From: Azospirillum sp051124815
GTDB lineage: Bacteria; Pseudomonadota; Alphaproteobacteria; Azospirillales; Azospirillaceae
NCBI RefSeq assembly: GCF_051124815.1
Contig: NZ_CP118491.1
Coordinates: 248,001 to 312,000, forward strand
Length of the DNA stretch: 64,000 bases
Reading direction: 5' to 3'
The notes under the pieces are model-generated. The model saw only the letters and a list, made by a program, of their open reading frames with translations. It ran no database searches and was not told the origin of the DNA. Positions within the stretch are counted from its first letter, which is position 1, and the number at the start of each line of letters is the position of its first letter. Of the stretch, positions 40,878 to 50,275 are shown piece after piece. The position numbers and the translations under genes are program-made.

Positions 40878-42860
40878 TCAGGGCGGCGCCGCCACCACCC
40901 CGCCGGGGGGCGTCAGTTCCTTCAAGGCGCCGGAATGGGCCATGACGAACAGCCGGATCCGCTGGCCGGCGACCTCGGCCGGCAGCGGCAGGGTGAAGCC
41001 GCTGTTGAGAAGCCGTTCCTCGTGGAAGGCGTTGACGACGTCGGACCGCGCGCTGCCGGTGGAGCCGGTGGCAACGATGCGGTCGCCGACCGCCGCCAGG
41101 ACGAAGGCCGCCGGCGCCGGCACGGTCATGTCGGCGGCCCATCCCGCCAGGGCGAGCGGGCCGTTGGGAATGCGCTCGATCCGGTCGAGGGAGCCGTTCA
41201 CCCCGTCATTCGTCCCGGCCGGCCGCACCGCCATGCTCAGCCGCAGGGCGCCGGCCCCGTCATCGAGCATCCCGTTGCGCAGAAGGGTCTGCAGGATCGG
41301 GCGCTCCGGCCGGTTGGCCGCATCGTTCAGGATCGGGGCCAGGAAGTCGGCCTTCAGGTCGTAGGCCGCGTGCAGGAAGGGGGCGATGTTGCGCGGCGAG
41401 CTGGACGGGCAGACCAGCGGCTGCTGCCAATCCAACCCGCCTGCCGTCTGGCCCGGCGTCCGGATGGCCTGCAGATGGCTGGCGATGCAGCGCTGCGCCT
41501 CGCTGTCGCGCTCCGCCACCATCCGGTTGAGGCCGGCGACCTCCCAATGCCGCAGCAGGGAGCCGCCGACGCTGTGTCCAAGGACGAGCAGGGCGGCTAG
41601 AATCAGCCCGGCGGCAGTTCCCCGCTCCACCCGCGCTGTCCCATTCCCCCGCCCGCCCGTCAGCACCGTCCAGCCGGCGACCGCCGCCGGGAAGGCCAGC
41701 AGGACCGGATAGGCATAGCGCGGGATGGTGCCGCAGCGCATCGCGGCGGCGATGCCGTCGCCGCACAGCCCGGCCCGGCCCAGGGCGGTGGTCATGGTGA
41801 CGATCACCGCCCCCGCGATCAGCGAGGCGATGCAGAAGACGGCATGCCGCCGCTCGACGCCCGCCCGGCCGAAGGGCAGCAGCACCGCCGGGATCAGGCA
41901 GAGCACGAACGCCACGGCCCCCGCCGCCAGGGACGGCGGCGCCCCCACCGTCTCCACCGGCAGGCCGGCGGCGGTGGCGAAGGCGCCGAACAGGAAGGCC
42001 CAGAACTCCCGATGCCAGGGCAGCACCAGCGGCTGGCCGGTGTGGTTGGCGTAGGAGCCGTGAAAGGTCATCCACAGCATCGCCACGGTCAGCAGCAGCC
42101 CGCCGCCGACCGCCACCAGCGTGCGCCCCTCCGCCAGCGTCTCCCACCGGCGCCCCTCCCGGCGCAGGGCCAGCACCGCCCCGACCCCCGCCGCTCCCAG
42201 GGCATAGCTGGCGCCGAACACCCCGGTGGAGCCGAAGGCCAGCAGGAACAGCGTCGCCAGCACCAGCCGTCCGCGGGCCAGCGTGTGGAGGAACAGGAAC
42301 AGGCAGGTGAAGAAGATCGGCTGGGCCAGCCCCATGTGCTGGTAATAGAAATACTCGTTGTTCAGCGTGCCGGTCAGGAACAGCCCGGCCGCCACCACCG
42401 GCACCGCATCCCAACTCGACCGCACGCAGTCCCGCAGCAGGACCAGCGCGTAAGTGGCCAGCATCGCGGCGAAGGCCAGCCAGCCGACCAGCCGGAAGGC
42501 GATGAAATCGACGCCGATGGCATGCCACAGCCCGTGGGTCAGCAGCTTGAAGAAGGGCGCGACATGGTCGCTGTCCTTGGCGAAGATCGAATGGAAGGTC
42601 AGCGGCTGCTGCACGCCCTGGGCGGTGCCGAAGAAATAGCCCCAGTCGTCCCAATAGGGCAGGCCGCTGCTCGCCTGCATGTTCCGGCCGAACTGATAGA
42701 CGACGATCAGCGCCCCCAGCACCAGCAGAAGCCGGACCAGGATGCGGGCGAACGACGAGGCGCGGGAACCGGTGCGGGCAGCGTCGTGCATGTCCGCTCC
42801 CCCACGCGTCCCACTCTCATGCGTTTGGGGGAGCGGACGATCCAGGCTGTCTAAACTCAT
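40878..42860 (-). CDS. polytopic membrane protein, probable polysaccharide-locus glycosyltransferase
   Basis: Protein of 660 residues with about ten membrane helices in the first 460 and a C-terminal soluble part of about 170. The N-terminal loop has YWDDWGYFF, an acidic pair after the first helix as seen in GT-C enzymes (GtrII-like or ArnT-like), followed by TFHSIFAKDSDHVAPFFKLL. No known family is recognised with confidence. ATG 42860 overlaps the asnB stop by 4 bp (ATGA), so the genes are coupled. Possibly it glycosylates O-antigen at the periplasmic face; this is inference. Confidence 0.68.
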   Translation of the reverse strand: MSLDSLDRPLPQTHESGTRGGADMHDAARTGSRASSFARILVRLLLVLGALIVVYQFGRNMQASSGLPYWDDWGYFFGTAQGVQQPLTFHSIFAKDSDHVAPFFKLLTHGLWHAIGVDFIAFRLVGWLAFAAMLATYALVLLRDCVRSSWDAVPVVAAGLFLTGTLNNEYFYYQHMGLAQPIFFTCLFLFLHTLARGRLVLATLFLLAFGSTGVFGASYALGAAGVGAVLALRREGRRWETLAEGRTLVAVGGGLLLTVAMLWMTFHGSYANHTGQPLVLPWHREFWAFLFGAFATAAGLPVETVGAPPSLAAGAVAFVLCLIPAVLLPFGRAGVERRHAVFCIASLIAGAVIVTMTTALGRAGLCGDGIAAAMRCGTIPRYAYPVLLAFPAAVAGWTVLTGGRGNGTARVERGTAAGLILAALLVLGHSVGGSLLRHWEVAGLNRMVAERDSEAQRCIASHLQAIRTPGQTAGGLDWQQPLVCPSSSPRNIAPFLHAAYDLKADFLAPILNDAANRPERPILQTLLRNGMLDDGAGALRLSMAVRPAGTNDGVNGSLDRIERIPNGPLALAGWAADMTVPAPAAFVLAAVGDRIVATGSTGSARSDVVNAFHEERLLNSGFTLPLPAEVAGQRIRLFVMAHSGALKELTPPGGVVAAPP

Positions 42861-44794
42861 GCGGCGTTTTCCATCGGTGCCAGGGGCGGTGCCGGGGTCT
42901 GGGCCGGGCGGTCCAGCGCGGTGGCGAGCGCGGTCCAGGCCCACAGCAGGCCGCGGTGGTCGGCCTGTCCGCTGCGGTGCTCGTCCCAGCGGGCGGCCAG
43001 CCAGGCGCCGTCCACCCCGATGCGCGCCGCGGTCTCCAGCGGCGGCTGGGGCAGGTGGCGCAGCCAGCGGCTAAGCGGGATGCCGAAGCCCTTCTTGGGC
43101 CGCGACAGGATCGCCGGCGGCAGCAGCGGCGCCATCGCCTTCCTCAGGATCCATTTCCGCGTCCCGCCCCGGATGCCGTTCGGCTGCAGCTTCACGCCGG
43201 CCGGCAGGCGGCTGACGAAGGCAACGAGGTCGCGGTCGAGGAAGGGCGAGCGCGTCTCCAGCGAACAGAACATGCTGGCGCGATCGGCCTTGATCAGCAG
43301 GTTCTCGCCCAGATAGAAGCGGCCGTAGAACTCGATGGAGCGGTCGACGTCGTGCCGGCTGGCGCCCGACCGCCACAGGGCGTCGGCCTCGTCATAGAGC
43401 TCGTCGGCGGAGAGGTCGGTGCCGAACAGCCGCGACACCTCCTCCACCGAGGCCGGACCCAGCCAGGCCGGCATCCAGTGCGCCGGCCGGTGCCCCAGCC
43501 CGCGCAGCGCCCGGCGCAGCTTGAAGTCGAAGCTCATGTTGCGGTCCGAGCGCGGCAGCCGGTGGGCCACCGCCTCCGCCAGCCGGTGCAGCGGGCGGGG
43601 GACGGCATGGTGGTAGAGCCGCGCCGTGCGCAGCGCGTCGAAGGTGTCGTATCCCGCGAACAGCTCGTCGCCGCCGTCGCCGGTCAGCGCCACCGTCACC
43701 CGTTCGCGGGCGAAGCGCGACAGCAGGTGCGTCGGCAGGATCGACGGATCGGCGATCGGGTCGTCCAGCCGGCCCAGCAGCTCCGGCAGCATCCCCGCCG
43801 CGGTGTCGAGGTTCAGCGTGCGGCAGGCATGGTCGGTGCCGTAATGGCGCGCGGCGTCGGCCGCATAGCCGCTCTCGTCGAAGCTCGGCTCGTCGAAACC
43901 GATGGTGAAGGTCTTCATCGACGCCGGGTCGCGGTGGCGGGCCGCGAGCGCCACGATGGCGGCGCTGTCGATGCCGCCGGACAGGAAGAAGCCGACCGGC
44001 ACGTCGCTCAGCATGCGGCGTTCCACCGCGCGGTCCAGCAGCTCGCGCAGCTCCTCCGCCCACTCATCGGGACCGCCCGGCGGCTGGTCGTCCACCACCA
44101 TCCGGTATTCCCAGTAGCGGCTGACCGACAGCCGCCGGCTGGTCAGGTCGTAGACCATGCTGCAGCCGCCCGGCAGCTTGCGCACCGCGGCATGGGCGGT
44201 CAGCGGCGCCGGGATGAAGCCGTAGGCGAAATACTTGACCAGCGCGGTGCGGTCCAGCCCGTTCGGCACCGACGGGTGGGACAGCACCGCCGTGGCCTCC
44301 GACGCGAAGACCAGCCCGTCGGCGGTCTCGGCATAGAACAGCGGCTTCTTGCCGAAGCGGTCGCGGCCGAACACCAGCCGGCCCCGGCGGCGGTCATGCA
44401 GGCAGAAGGCGAACATGCCGTTCAGCCGCTCCAGCATGTCCAGGCCCCATTCCCGGTAGCCGTGCAGCAGCACCTCGGTGTCGGAATGGTCGGTGACGAA
44501 GCGGTGGCCGGCCTGCTCCAGCGCGCGGCGCAGCTCCGGCGCGTTGTAGATCTCGCCGTTGTAGACGATGACCAGATCGCCCTCCGCCGTCGCCATCGGC
44601 TGGTGGCCGCCTTCGATGTCGATGATGGCGAGGCGGCGGAAGCCCAGATGGACCGGCAGGGCGCCGCTGTGGTCGGCTTGGCCGCGGTCGGCATAGACGC
44701 CGTCGTCGTCGGGACCGCGGTGGCGGATGATGCTGGTCATGACGGCGAGGTCGCGCTCGCCGCCGGGTCCGGCGAAGCCGGCGAAACCGCACAT
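42857..44794 (-). CDS. asnB: glutamine-hydrolysing asparagine synthase
   Basis: Enzyme of 645 residues. MCGFAGFAG exposes Cys2 as the nucleophile of the glutaminase domain; RHRGPDDDG, FRRLAIIDIEGGHQPM and NGEIYN belong to the same domain. The synthetase domain has FFLSGGIDSAAIVALA (PP-loop) and LTGDGGDELFAGYDTFD. In polysaccharide loci such enzymes often amidate uronic acids or other sugars rather than make asparagine. Coupled by ATGA to the downstream membrane protein. Confidence 0.92.
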   Translation of the reverse strand: MCGFAGFAGPGGERDLAVMTSIIRHRGPDDDGVYADRGQADHSGALPVHLGFRRLAIIDIEGGHQPMATAEGDLVIVYNGEIYNAPELRRALEQAGHRFVTDHSDTEVLLHGYREWGLDMLERLNGMFAFCLHDRRRGRLVFGRDRFGKKPLFYAETADGLVFASEATAVLSHPSVPNGLDRTALVKYFAYGFIPAPLTAHAAVRKLPGGCSMVYDLTSRRLSVSRYWEYRMVVDDQPPGGPDEWAEELRELLDRAVERRMLSDVPVGFFLSGGIDSAAIVALAARHRDPASMKTFTIGFDEPSFDESGYAADAARHYGTDHACRTLNLDTAAGMLPELLGRLDDPIADPSILPTHLLSRFARERVTVALTGDGGDELFAGYDTFDALRTARLYHHAVPRPLHRLAEAVAHRLPRSDRNMSFDFKLRRALRGLGHRPAHWMPAWLGPASVEEVSRLFGTDLSADELYDEADALWRSGASRHDVDRSIEFYGRFYLGENLLIKADRASMFCSLETRSPFLDRDLVAFVSRLPAGVKLQPNGIRGGTRKWILRKAMAPLLPPAILSRPKKGFGIPLSRWLRHLPQPPLETAARIGVDGAWLAARWDEHRSGQADHRGLLWAWTALATALDRPAQTPAPPLAPMENAA

Positions 44795-45000
44795 GGGGCT
44801 GCTCTCCCGAGGGGACTGCCGAAGGTGGCGACGGGGGCTAGGTGTAGCGCCTCCCCCGGTCCTGTGCCATGGCGAAATGCCGGAGATGCGGTGACGGGCC
44901 GCGTGGGCGGAAGGTCGCGCGGACGGAAAGTCGTGGCTTCCGGTTCCTGCTTTGGATTACAGCAAGGGCCATGGGCCGTGTGGTCCGGGCCGTGTGGCCC

Positions 45001-45042
45001 GGGTTGGGCAGGACGGGTTGGGCAGGACGGGTCGGGCAGGGC
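45001..45042. repeat. 14-bp tandem repeat, three units
   Basis: Unit GGGTTGGGCAGGAC twice exactly and once with changes, in the 261-bp gap before the FkbM gene. No other feature was recognised in the gap. Confidence 0.85.
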
Positions 45043-45055
45043 GGAGACGAGACGG

Positions 45056-45865
45056 ATGATCGGCGGGCCGGTGGATCTGGAAGGCGGCTTCAACCGCATG
45101 CGGCCCTGCCGTCACGGGCTGATGGTCTACAACCGCAACGACCGGTATGTCGGCCGCTCGCTCGACCTCTACGGCGAATATGCCGAGCATGAGGTGGTGG
45201 TGTTCCGCTCGATCCTGCGTCCGGGCGACGTGGCGGTGGAGGTGGGGGCCAACATCGGTGCCCAGACCCTGCCGCTGGCCCGCATGGTCGGGCCGTCCGG
45301 CTCCGTCATCGCCTTCGAACCGCAGGAGATGCTGTTCAACCTGCTCTCCGCCAATCTGGCCCTGAACGGCGTCGCCAATGTGCGGACCCGGCGCATGGCG
45401 GTGGGAAGCGAGGCCGGATCCATCCGGGTGCCGACGCTCGACCCCGGCCGCTCCAACAATTTCGGCGCCCTCGCCCTCGGCGGCTGGGAGCATGGCGAAC
45501 TGGTCCCGCTGGTGACGCTGGACAGCCTCGACCTGCCGTCCTGCCGCCTGCTGAAGGCCGATGTGGAGGGCATGGAGGAGGCGGTGCTGCGCGGGGCGTC
45601 CGGGCTGATCGCGCGCCATCGGCCGGTGCTGTATGTGGAGAACGACCGGCGCGACCGCTCGCCCGCCCTGATCGGGCTGATCCGGTCGATGGGTTACCGG
45701 GTGTGGTGGCACACCGCCCGCCTGTTCGACCCCGGCAATTTCGCCGGCAACCCCGACGACGTCTTCGACGGGGTGGGCGCCGTCAACCTCGTCGCCCTGC
45801 CGCCGGGCAGCGACATCCACATCCCCGATCCCGAGATCACCGACGATCATGCCTGGTGGCGCTGA
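45056..45865 (+). CDS. FkbM-family methyltransferase
   Basis: Protein of 269 residues. SAM motif VAVEVGANIGAQTLPLARMVGPSGSVIAFEP, then SNNFGALAL, and the FkbM motif CRLLKADVEGMEEAVLRGA. The TPR domain seen in the other FkbM protein is absent. ATG 45056 has GGAG 10 nt upstream; the frame stays open far to the left but that part lies antisense to asnB and is a shadow. It probably methylates a sugar of the same glycan. Confidence 0.86.
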   Translation: MIGGPVDLEGGFNRMRPCRHGLMVYNRNDRYVGRSLDLYGEYAEHEVVVFRSILRPGDVAVEVGANIGAQTLPLARMVGPSGSVIAFEPQEMLFNLLSANLALNGVANVRTRRMAVGSEAGSIRVPTLDPGRSNNFGALALGGWEHGELVPLVTLDSLDLPSCRLLKADVEGMEEAVLRGASGLIARHRPVLYVENDRRDRSPALIGLIRSMGYRVWWHTARLFDPGNFAGNPDDVFDGVGAVNLVALPPGSDIHIPDPEITDDHAWWR

Positions 45866-45919
45866 GGCAACTCTCCGCCGTGACCTTTGGAGTCCATGCA
45901 GGCTGCCGAGCACCTGTGC

Positions 45920-45948
45920 TTGACCGTTTTTTCACAAATTGCTTAATA
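45920..45948 (+). promoter_or_regulatory. sigma70-type promoter for the rfb operon
   Basis: TTGACC (45920-45925), 17-bp spacer, TTAATA (45943-45948), 41 bp before the rfbF ATG, in an AT-rich patch. The best -35/-10 match noted in the window. Confidence 0.5.
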
Positions 45949-45989
45949 CTCTGCCCTGGTCCACTCCTGAATTGGAAGAGCTGCGGGAA

Positions 45990-46760
45990 ATGAAAGCTGT
46001 AATACTTGCCGGCGGCCTTGGAACGCGGCTCTCCGAGGAAACGGACCTGCGGCCCAAGCCGATGGTGGAGATCGGTGGCAAGCCGATCCTCTGGCACATC
46101 ATGAAGATTTATTCCTCGCATGGCATCAATGACTTCGTCATCTGCCTGGGCTACAAGGGCTATGCGATCAAGGAGTATTTCTCCAGCTACTCCCTGCACA
46201 ATTCGGACGTGACCATCGACTTGCGGACCAACACGGTCGAGGTCCACCGCCGCCTTGCCGAACCCTGGCGGATCACGCTGGTCGAAACCGGCGAGTCCAC
46301 CCTGACCGGTGGGCGCCTCAAGCGCGTTCTGCCCTATCTGGAGGGGGAGGAGGCCTTCTGCCTCACCTACGGCGACGGTGTCGGCGATGTGGACATCTCC
46401 GCCTCGGTCGCCTTCCACAAGGCGCATGGCCGCGCCGCCACCATGACGGTGGTGCATCCACCCGGCCGCTACGGCGTGGTCGAGCTGGAGGGCGACCGCA
46501 TCTCCGCCTTCCAGGAAAAGCTGCCGGGCGACGGCGCCCGCATCAACGGCGGCTTCTTCGTGCTGTCGCCGACGGTCGGCCGCTACATCGACGGCGACGA
46601 CACCATGTGGGAGCAGGAACCGCTGCGCGGCCTCGTCGAGGATGGCCAGCTGCACGCCTGGAAGCATGACGGCTTCTGGCAGTGCATGGACACCATCCGC
46701 GACAAGCGCCTGCTGGAGGATCTGTGGACCGCCGGCAACCCGCCCTGGAAGACCTGGTAA
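45990..46760 (+). CDS. rfbF: glucose-1-phosphate cytidylyltransferase
   Basis: Makes CDP-glucose from glucose-1-phosphate and CTP, the first step of CDP-3,6-dideoxyhexose synthesis. 256 residues, normal length. MKAVILAGGLGTRLSEET is the nucleotide loop; RPKPMVEIGGKPILWHIMKIYSSHGINDF, LTYGDGVGDVDI and GRYGVVELEGDRISAFQEKLPGDGARINGG follow. ATG 45990 is used because the family begins at MKAVILAGG; the frame is open to 45939. First gene of a five-gene run, 8 bp before rfbG. Confidence 0.95.
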   Translation: MKAVILAGGLGTRLSEETDLRPKPMVEIGGKPILWHIMKIYSSHGINDFVICLGYKGYAIKEYFSSYSLHNSDVTIDLRTNTVEVHRRLAEPWRITLVETGESTLTGGRLKRVLPYLEGEEAFCLTYGDGVGDVDISASVAFHKAHGRAATMTVVHPPGRYGVVELEGDRISAFQEKLPGDGARINGGFFVLSPTVGRYIDGDDTMWEQEPLRGLVEDGQLHAWKHDGFWQCMDTIRDKRLLEDLWTAGNPPWKTW

Positions 46761-46768
46761 CCGCCCCG

Positions 46769-47863
46769 ATGTCCGCCCCGATGTCCGCGAATGCGTCGTT
46801 CTGGTCCGGCAAGTCGGTCTTCCTGACCGGCCACACCGGCTTCAAGGGAAGCTGGCTCGGCTTCTGGCTCTCTGCCATGGGGGCGCGCGTCACCGGCTAC
46901 GCGCTGGAGCCGCCGACCAGCCCCAGCCTGTTCGAGGCGGCGGGCCTGCGCGACCGGCTGCACCGCAGCGAGATCGCCGACATCCGCGACCGCGACCGGC
47001 TGGAGGCGGCGCTGTCCGCCGCCCGTCCCGACATCGTCATCCACATGGCGGCCCAGCCGCTGGTGCTGCGCTCCTACCGCGACCCGGTGGAGACCTACGC
47101 CACCAACGTCATGGGCACGGTGCATCTGCTCGACGCCGTACGCCGCGTCGACAGCGTGCGCGCGGTGGTCAACGTCACCAGCGACAAATGCTACGAGAAC
47201 CGCGAGTGGGTCTGGGGCTATCGCGAGAACGAGCCGATGGGCGGCCGCGACCCCTACAGCAACAGCAAGGGCTGCGCGGAGCTGGTGACCGCCGCCTTCC
47301 GCCAGTCCTTCTTCCCGCCGGGGGAAAGCCCGGTCGCCCTGGTGTCGGGCCGCGCCGGCAACGTGGTGGGCGGTGGCGACTGGGCGGAGGACCGGCTGGT
47401 CCCCGACCTGATCCGCGCCTTCCTGGACGGCCGTCCGGCGGTGGTGCGCAACCGCCATTCCACCCGGCCCTGGCAGCATGTGCTGGACCCGCTGCACGGC
47501 TACCTGATGCTGGCGGAAGCCGCCTGGAACGAACCGGCGACCCATGCCGAAGGCTGGAATTTCGGCCCGGCCGAGGGCAGCGCCCGCCCGGTCCACTGGG
47601 TGGCCGACCGGCTGGCCTCGCTGTGGGGTGACGGCGCCGCCTGGGTCGACAACAGCGGCCCCGCCGGCCCGCACGAGAACCGTTTCCTGGCGCTCGACTG
47701 CTCCAAGGCGCGGCAGCGGCTGGGCTGGGCGCCGCGCTGGGATCTGGCGGAGACGCTGGCCCGCACCGTCGAGTGGTATCGCGCCTATGGCCGCGGCCAG
47801 GACATCCCCGCCCTTATGTCGGCCCAGCTTCTTGCGTATAACGAGGCCCGTCCGGCCGCCTGA
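46769..47863 (+). CDS. rfbG: CDP-glucose 4,6-dehydratase
   Basis: Converts CDP-glucose to CDP-4-keto-6-deoxyglucose. Extended SDR of 364 residues with the NAD motif TGHTGFKGSWLGFWL, the catalytic Thr/Ser region VNVTSDKCYEN and the YxxxK pair in RDPYSNSKGCAELVT. The start region holds two tandem copies of ATGTCCGCC, so ATG 46769 or 46781 could be used. Second step of the pathway, between rfbF and rfbH. Confidence 0.95.
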   Translation: MSAPMSANASFWSGKSVFLTGHTGFKGSWLGFWLSAMGARVTGYALEPPTSPSLFEAAGLRDRLHRSEIADIRDRDRLEAALSAARPDIVIHMAAQPLVLRSYRDPVETYATNVMGTVHLLDAVRRVDSVRAVVNVTSDKCYENREWVWGYRENEPMGGRDPYSNSKGCAELVTAAFRQSFFPPGESPVALVSGRAGNVVGGGDWAEDRLVPDLIRAFLDGRPAVVRNRHSTRPWQHVLDPLHGYLMLAEAAWNEPATHAEGWNFGPAEGSARPVHWVADRLASLWGDGAAWVDNSGPAGPHENRFLALDCSKARQRLGWAPRWDLAETLARTVEWYRAYGRGQDIPALMSAQLLAYNEARPAA

Positions 47864-47910
47864 GGCGGCCGGCGTCCTTTTCGCATCACCGTTTCTTCCG
47901 TGAGACCGTC

Positions 47911-49281
47911 ATGACCTCCTCTTCCTCCTCGCCGGCCCCCTCGTCGTCAGCCGGTTCCACGGATCGCCGGGAAGACCTGCGCCGCCGGATCCTCGATCTG
48001 GTGGCCGAATATGCGGAGGTCGCCCATGCCGACCGGCCCTTCGACCCGGCGCACTCGCCGGTCCCCGTCAGCGGCAAGGTCTATGGCGGCGAGGAGATGG
48101 CGCTGCTGGTGGACTCCGCCCTCGATTTCTGGCTGACCACCGGCCGCTTCAACGATGCCTTCGAAAAGCGGCTGGGCGAGTTCCTGGGCGCCCGCAACGT
48201 GCTGACGGTCAATTCGGGCTCGTCGGCCAACCTGCTGGCGCTGACCGCCCTGACCTCGCCGCTGCTGGGCGACCGTGCGCTGAAGCCGGGCGACGAGATC
48301 ATCACCTGCGCCACCGGCTTCCCGACCACGGTGAACCCGATCCTGCAGAACGGGATGGTGCCGGTCTTCCTCGACGTCGACATCCCGACCTACAACATGG
48401 ACATGCGGCTGCTGGAAGAGGCGGTGGGGCCGCGCACCCGCGGCATCATGCTGGCCCACACGCTGGGCAACCCCTTCGACCTCGCCGCCGTCACCCGCGT
48501 CGCCGAGAAGCACGGTCTGTGGGTGGTCGAGGATTGCTGCGACGCGCTGGGTGCCCGCTATGACGGCAAGCTGGTCGGCAGCTTCGGCGACATCGGCACC
48601 CTCAGCTTCTACCCGGCCCACCACATCACGATGGGCGAGGGCGGGGCGGTCTTCACCAGCAACGCCAAGCTGAAGCGCTCGCTGGAATCCTTCCGCGACT
48701 GGGGCCGCGACTGCTGGTGCCAGCCGGGCCAGGACAACACCTGCAAGCAGCGCTTCAACTGGCAGCTCGGCGACCTGCCGCACGGCTACGACCACAAGTA
48801 CATTTACTCCCATCTCGGCTACAACCTGAAGATCACCGACATGCAGGCGGCGGTCGGGCTGGGCCAGATGGACCGGCTGGACGGCTTCATCGAGGCGCGC
48901 AAGGTCAACTTCGCCCGCCTGAAGGCCGGGATGGCCGAACTGGCCGATGTCCTGATCCTGCCGGAAGCGACGCCGAACAGCGACCCGTCCTGGTTCGGCT
49001 TCCCGCTGACCGTGGCGGCCGACGCCCCCTTCAGCCGCGACGAGCTGACCCGCGAGCTGACCCGCGCCCGCATCGGCACGCGCCAGCTGTTCGGCGGCAA
49101 CCTGCTGCGCCAGCCCTACATGAAGGGCCGCCCGCACCGCGTCGTCGGCGAGCTGACCAACAGCGACGTCGTCACCGCCCGCACCCTGTGGATCGGCGTC
49201 TATCCCGGTCTGACCGCCGCCCACATCGACTATATGCTGGACGTCATCCGCGGCTTCGTCCGGGCGCGGACGGCCGGCTGA
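47911..49281 (+). CDS. rfbH: CDP-4-keto-6-deoxyglucose 3-dehydratase (E1)
   Basis: PMP-dependent iron-sulfur enzyme that removes the 3-hydroxyl. 456 residues. Aminotransferase fold with the usual Lys replaced by His (FYPAHHITMGEGG), the mark of this dehydratase, and Cys residues in RDCWCQPGQDNTC plus VVEDCCD for the 2Fe-2S cluster. It needs an E3 reductase (ascD/rfbI type), which is not present in this window. Third gene of the run, 47 bp after rfbG. Confidence 0.95.
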   Translation: MTSSSSSPAPSSSAGSTDRREDLRRRILDLVAEYAEVAHADRPFDPAHSPVPVSGKVYGGEEMALLVDSALDFWLTTGRFNDAFEKRLGEFLGARNVLTVNSGSSANLLALTALTSPLLGDRALKPGDEIITCATGFPTTVNPILQNGMVPVFLDVDIPTYNMDMRLLEEAVGPRTRGIMLAHTLGNPFDLAAVTRVAEKHGLWVVEDCCDALGARYDGKLVGSFGDIGTLSFYPAHHITMGEGGAVFTSNAKLKRSLESFRDWGRDCWCQPGQDNTCKQRFNWQLGDLPHGYDHKYIYSHLGYNLKITDMQAAVGLGQMDRLDGFIEARKVNFARLKAGMAELADVLILPEATPNSDPSWFGFPLTVAADAPFSRDELTRELTRARIGTRQLFGGNLLRQPYMKGRPHRVVGELTNSDVVTARTLWIGVYPGLTAAHIDYMLDVIRGFVRARTAG

Positions 49282-49294
49282 GGGCCGCCGGGCG

Positions 49295-50275
49295 ATGCGC
49301 GTCCCAATGCGTGTTCTCGTCACCGGCTCCGGCGGCTTCCTCGGCGCCCATGTCGCCGACCGCTTCGGCCGCGCCGGCTGGACGGTGCTGGCCGCCGGCC
49401 GGGAGGGCGGCGGGAACTGGCGCCTCACCCGCCTCGGTGTCGCGGCGGAGCCGGTGCGGCTCGACCTGACCGCATCGGGGGAGGAGATCGCGGCGGCGGT
49501 GGCGGGGGCGCGTCCCGACCTGATCGTCCATTGCGCCGCCTACGGCGTCGATTACCGGTTCCAGGACGTGGCGGCCTCGGCCCGCACCAACCTGGAGGGC
49601 ACGCTGCACCTTGTGCGCGCGGCGGCCCAGGCGAAAGTCGGTCGCTTCGTCCATGTCGGCACCTGCTACGAATACGGCCCCTCCGACCGCCCGATCGCCG
49701 AGGACGCGCCGCCGGCCCCGCGCAGCCTCTACGGCATCACCAAGGCGGCGGCGACGCTCGCCGCGCTCGGCACCGCCGCGTCGCACGGTCTGGCGCTCGC
49801 CGTCGTCCGGCCCTTCGGCATGTACGGCCCGCTGGAGAACGACACGAAATTCGTGCCGATGATCCTGCGCGCCTGCCGCGACGGCCGGCGCACCGAACTG
49901 ACCGCCGGCGGCCAGCTGCGCGACTATGTCTATGTCGGCGACGTGGCCGAGGCCTGCCTGCGGCTGGCGGAGCTGGCGGACTTCCCGGTCGGCGAGATCG
50001 TCAATCTCGGTTCCGGCGCGCCGATTACCATCCGCGCCCTGGGCGAGGCCGCGGCCCGCGCCGCCGGCCATGGCGGCGACGCCCTGGTGTGGGGCGCCTT
50101 GCCCTACCGCCCGGACGAGGTGATGAGCATCGTCGCCGACGCCGGCAAGGCCGCGGCAAGGCTCGGCTGGCGGGCCACGACCCCGCTGGACGAGGGCATG
50201 CGGCAGACCCTGGCCTTCCTCGACCCACCCGAAAAACTGCCCGAAAATACCGGAGCTCTCCCGTGCGCTACCTGA
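49295..50275 (+). CDS. NAD-dependent epimerase/dehydratase, probable CDP-paratose synthase
   Basis: Extended SDR of 326 residues: TGSGGFLGAHVADRFG (nucleotide loop), HCAAYGVDYRFQD, HVGTCYEYGPSD and the YxxxK pair in PRSLYGITKAAATLAAL. Lying between rfbH and rfbE, it is expected to reduce CDP-3,6-dideoxy-4-ketoglucose at C4 to give CDP-paratose (RfbS role); abequose synthase is the alternative. The presence of a tyvelose epimerase favours paratose. ATG 49295 or 49307. Overlaps rfbE by 13 bp. Confidence 0.75.
   Translation: MRVPMRVLVTGSGGFLGAHVADRFGRAGWTVLAAGREGGGNWRLTRLGVAAEPVRLDLTASGEEIAAAVAGARPDLIVHCAAYGVDYRFQDVAASARTNLEGTLHLVRAAAQAKVGRFVHVGTCYEYGPSDRPIAEDAPPAPRSLYGITKAAATLAALGTAASHGLALAVVRPFGMYGPLENDTKFVPMILRACRDGRRTELTAGGQLRDYVYVGDVAEACLRLAELADFPVGEIVNLGSGAPITIRALGEAAARAAGHGGDALVWGALPYRPDEVMSIVADAGKAAARLGWRATTPLDEGMRQTLAFLDPPEKLPENTGALPCAT

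Noticed and set aside
42956..45055. Upstream extension of the FkbM frame across asnB
   Set aside because: Antisense to a clear AsnB; FkbM homology and a ribosome site begin at 45056.
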